Below, piece by piece: positions 4,092 to 6,445 of a stretch of 6,445 nt of DNA. The notes below the pieces were generated by a model. That model did not search any database, had not been told where the DNA came from, and saw only the letters and a list, made by a program, of their open reading frames with translations. The position numbers were made by a program, and so were the translations under genes. How positions within the stretch are numbered: position 1 is the stretch's first letter; every line of letters begins with the position of its first letter. Source of the stretch: an uncultured Lentisphaeria bacterium (GTDB lineage Bacteria; Verrucomicrobiota; Lentisphaeria; Victivallales; Victivallaceae); contig CAIJKT010000124.1 of the NCBI GenBank assembly GCA_903821255.1, positions 1-6,445 of the forward strand. The letters run 5' to 3'.

Positions 4092-6445
4092 ATGAAAATC
4101 ATCATCATCGGCGGCGTTGCCGGCGGCGCCAGCGCGGCGGCCAGAGCGGCCAGACTGGACAGTAAAGCTGAAATCATTCTTTTTGAACGCGGGCCTTACA
4201 TTTCTTTTGCTAACTGCGGTCTGCCGTATCATGTGGGGAACGTAATTCAACAGCGGGACAGCCTGCTGGTCATGACCCCTGATGCATTGAAAGCCCGCAG
4301 CGGCATTGATGCCCGCATCCGGCAGGAAGTGATTGCGCTGGACCCGCTGGCGAAAAACGTCAAGGTCAGAAAACTTGATGACGGCACGGAATATGCCGAG
4401 ACCTACGATAAGCTGATTCTTGCCACCGGTTCCCGGCCGGCGGTACCGCCGGTGCCGGGCGCGGACGACCCGGATGTGCTGCCGTTGTGGACTATTCCCG
4501 ATATGGATAAAGTCAAAAACCGGATTGATAAAGGTATAAAACACGCAGTAGTCGCCGGCGGCGGCTTCATCGGCCTGGAAGTAGCCGAAAATCTGATTGA
4601 ACGCGGTGTGGAAACGGTTATGGTCCAGCGTCCACCGCAGGTGATGCCGACGCTTGATCCGGAAATGGCTTCAATGCTGACTGAAACGCTGGAGAAACAT
4701 GGCGTAAAGGTTTATTTGAATAACGCATTAACCGCAATTAACCGTACTGCCGAAGGCCTGACAGTGACGCTCAAAGACGGCTCCGAAATCCGGACGCAGA
4801 TGGTGGTGATGGGGTTGGGGGTGCATCCGAACAGCGAATTGGCGCGCGGTGCCGGACTGGAACTGAATGAACGCGGCGGCATTAAAGTAAATCCCTCGCT
4901 GCAAACCTCGAATCCGGATATTTACGCGGTCGGCGATGTGATTGAAGTGAACGATCCGGTTTTGAATAAGCCGGTGATGATTCCGCTGGCCGGTCCGGCC
5001 AACCGCCAGGGGCGGATCGCCGCGAATAATATTTTCGGAGCCAACGAGACATACAAGGGCAGTCTGGGCACTAATATCTGCAAGGTTTTTGAGCTGACCG
5101 CAGCATCTGTCGGGGTCAATGAAAAGCGGCTGATAAAGGAAAATATTCCGTTTCTGAAAACCTACATAATCCCCAGTTCCCACGCCTCGTATTATCCCGG
5201 CGCGACGCCGATATACATCAAACTGCTGTTCGAACAGTCCGGCAGGATTCTCGGCGCGCAGGCGGTCGGCACCGGTGGCGTTGACAAACGGATTGATGTG
5301 CTGGCGACTGCGATGCGCGGCAACCTGAAAGTGCAGGATCTGGAAGAACTGGAACTGGCCTACGCGCCACCGTACAGTTCCGCCAAGGACCCGGTAAACT
5401 TTGCCGGTTTTGTCGCGAATAACATTATTAAAGGCGACAGCCGCGTGGTTGCTCCGGACGCGATTCCGCAGGACGCTTTCATCCTGGATGTGCGTGAAAA
5501 TGACGAATTTGTCGTTGGCGCGATTCCTGGCGCGGTGAATATTCCGCTGGGCGAACTGCGCGATAATTTCGACAAGCTGCCGAAAGACCGGCTGATCGTG
5601 ACCCAATGCAAGGTCGGTCTCCGCGGATATCTGGCCGAACGGCTGCTGCGGGACAATGGTTTTGATGTAAAGAATCTCAGCGGCGGTTATCTGGGCTGGA
5701 AATTGTTTCAAAAAAATGAAAAGCCGCAGTCAGTCGTGACTACGGCAAATAATACAGGAGCTGGAAAAATTATGGAACCGGTAAAAGATACGGCGGTTGA
5801 AGAATTGAACGTCTGCGGCCTGCAATGTCCCGGACCGATTGTTCAGGTTAAAAAATATCTGGAAAAAATGGCGGACGGCAAAATGCTGAAAGTGGTTGCC
5901 AGCGACGCCGGATTTTACAATGATCTGCCTGCCTGGTGTCAGGCTACCGGCAACAGCCTGGTCTCAATTGAAAAGACCGGCGGCAATGTCGAGGCCATTG
6001 TAATCAAAGGGCAGGGGGGCAGTAACCAGGCAACTCCGGCGATTCAAGCCGGACAACCCGCTGAAAAACGCACGACCATCGTGCTGTTCAGCAACGATCT
6101 GGACAAGGCGATGGCGGCGTTTATCATCGCCACCGGTTTTGCCGCGCTCGGACAGCCGGTTTCCATCTTCTTTACATTCTGGGGGCTGAATGTTCTGCGC
6201 AAAGAGAACCCGCCTGCGGTCAAAAAAGATATTCTCAGCCGGATGTTCGGTTTCATGATGCCGCGCGGCGCGAAGAAACTGGCGCTGTCAAAGATGCACA
6301 TGCTGGGCGCGGGAACCGCCATGATGAAATATGTCATGGCTTCTAAAAACGTTGACAGCCTGCCTGAATTGATTGCTCAGGCCCGGACGATGGGCATTGA
6401 ATTTCTGGCGTGTGAAATGGCGATGAACGTCATGGGCATCAAACA
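4092..6445 (+). CDS. CoA-disulfide/persulfide reductase fused to rhodanese, TusA and DsrE2 domains (3' end outside window)
   Basis: Open for 784 codons with no stop; the C-terminus lies beyond the window. Domains in order: FAD-binding pyridine nucleotide-disulfide reductase (GGVAGG at 7-12, active-site Cys42 in SFANCGLPY, NAD(P)H motif GGGFIG at 156-161, second FAD motif YAVGD ending at Asp282); dimerisation domain with YYPGA (367-371) and APPYSSAKDPVN (425-436), as in CoA-disulfide reductases; rhodanese (about 455-537; DVRE at 466-469, catalytic loop CKVGLR from Cys506); TusA-like sulfur carrier (about 570-645; CGLQCPGPI with Cys575 and Cys579); DsrE2-like domain (about 660 on; conserved-type cysteine 774 in ACEMAMNVMG). 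Single-cysteine reductases of this class reduce CoA disulfides or persulfides with NAD(P)H, probably in the cytosol. The added carriers imply sulfane-sulfur handling. Similar large fusions are known in anaerobes. AGGAG 8 bases before the ATG supports the start. The linker (538-568) carries unusual signals described separately. Confidence 0.93.
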   Translation, partial: MKIIIIGGVAGGASAAARAARLDSKAEIILFERGPYISFANCGLPYHVGNVIQQRDSLLVMTPDALKARSGIDARIRQEVIALDPLAKNVKVRKLDDGTEYAETYDKLILATGSRPAVPPVPGADDPDVLPLWTIPDMDKVKNRIDKGIKHAVVAGGGFIGLEVAENLIERGVETVMVQRPPQVMPTLDPEMASMLTETLEKHGVKVYLNNALTAINRTAEGLTVTLKDGSEIRTQMVVMGLGVHPNSELARGAGLELNERGGIKVNPSLQTSNPDIYAVGDVIEVNDPVLNKPVMIPLAGPANRQGRIAANNIFGANETYKGSLGTNICKVFELTAASVGVNEKRLIKENIPFLKTYIIPSSHASYYPGATPIYIKLLFEQSGRILGAQAVGTGGVDKRIDVLATAMRGNLKVQDLEELELAYAPPYSSAKDPVNFAGFVANNIIKGDSRVVAPDAIPQDAFILDVRENDEFVVGAIPGAVNIPLGELRDNFDKLPKDRLIVTQCKVGLRGYLAERLLRDNGFDVKNLSGGYLGWKLFQKNEKPQSVVTTANNTGAGKIMEPVKDTAVEELNVCGLQCPGPIVQVKKYLEKMADGKMLKVVASDAGFYNDLPAWCQATGNSLVSIEKTGGNVEAIVIKGQGGSNQATPAIQAGQPAEKRTTIVLFSNDLDKAMAAFIIATGFAALGQPVSIFFTFWGLNVLRKENPPAVKKDILSRMFGFMMPRGAKKLALSKMHMLGAGTAMMKYVMASKNVDSLPELIAQARTMGIEFLACEMAMNVMGIK
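5711..5746 (+). promoter_or_regulatory. Slippery heptamer plus hairpin in the rhodanese-TusA linker (candidate frameshift signal)
   Basis: In the reductase frame the codons CAA AAA AAT GAA contain the heptamer A AAA AAT (5711-5717). Slipping back by one base puts the ribosome on TGA (5717-5719) at once. Five bases after the heptamer begins a hairpin: GCCGCAGTCA (5723-5732), loop GTCG, TGACTACGGC (5737-5746), 10 pairs with one C-A mismatch. This is the standard order and spacing of a -1 frameshift signal. The shifted product would end after residue 542, just past the rhodanese domain. Without experiment it remains a candidate; A runs in lysine/asparagine-rich linkers are common. Confidence 0.35.
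5756..5774 (+). promoter_or_regulatory. Internal ribosome binding site and in-frame ATG before the TusA-DsrE2 half
   Basis: AGGAG (5756-5760) is followed after 11 bases by ATG (5772-5774), codon 561 of the fusion. The encoded MEPVKDTAVEELNVCGLQC begins a complete TusA domain. The same AGGAG core precedes the start of the full-length reductase. The spacing is somewhat long. It may allow a separate TusA-DsrE2 protein to be made, or be the remains of a start site from before gene fusion. Confidence 0.4.

Noticed and set aside
3951..4544. Minus-strand open frame of 197 codons overlapping the TetR end and reductase start
   Set aside because: It covers two well-supported plus-strand genes and their ribosome binding site, and its translation has no recognisable motif.
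4728..5711. Minus-strand open frame of 327 codons
   Set aside because: Antisense shadow of the reductase fusion, which matches known motifs throughout; the Gln/Arg/His/Phe-rich translation is typical of an antisense frame.
275..6445. Idea that the secreted protein and the persulfide reductase form one sulfated-glycan pathway
   Set aside because: The genes are divergent, no sulfatase is present, and the palindromes sit only on the regulator side; adjacency alone does not support a joint function.

Overview
The window contains one partial RNA gene and three protein genes. The left edge holds the 5' part of a tmRNA gene (ssrA, minus strand). Next is a very large secreted protein with a glycoside-hydrolase-like fold (minus strand). 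Divergent from it is a two-gene operon on the plus strand: a TetR-family regulator, then a multidomain FAD-dependent CoA-disulfide/persulfide reductase that runs off the right edge. Base composition is mixed. The secreted protein (jelly-roll modules, then a TIM barrel with a CxCxxC motif) and the reductase-rhodanese-TusA-DsrE2 fusion would suit an anaerobic, glycan-degrading bacterium of the Lentisphaerae/Verrucomicrobia type. That placement is an inference from protein style, not from a marker gene.

Layout. 1-125: 5' end of tmRNA, with the 5' GGGG end, pseudoknot 1 and a complete tag reading frame encoding ANEEYALAA. 126-274: promoter and leader of ssrA, and the 3' flank of the large gene. 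275-3214: secreted multidomain protein. 3215-3412: divergent control region with a near-consensus promoter and two tandem 13-bp palindromes just in front of the regulator. 3413-4039: TetR regulator. 4092-6445: reductase fusion, open at the window end.

How the genes may work together. The regulator probably controls itself and the reductase: the genes are 52 bases apart on one strand, and the palindromes lie at the predicted transcription start. The reductase carries four thiol sites in one chain (reductase Cys42, rhodanese Cys506, TusA Cys579, DsrE2 Cys774). This suggests a sulfane-sulfur relay, with persulfide passed between carrier domains and reduced by NAD(P)H.

The most unusual spot is the linker between the rhodanese and TusA domains (about 5709-5774). 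It has an A7 run forming a slippery A AAA AAT heptamer, a TGA directly in the -1 frame, a hairpin 5 bases downstream, and then an AGGAG ribosome binding site with an in-frame ATG. This could let one gene make three products, or it could be the relic of the junction between two once-separate genes.
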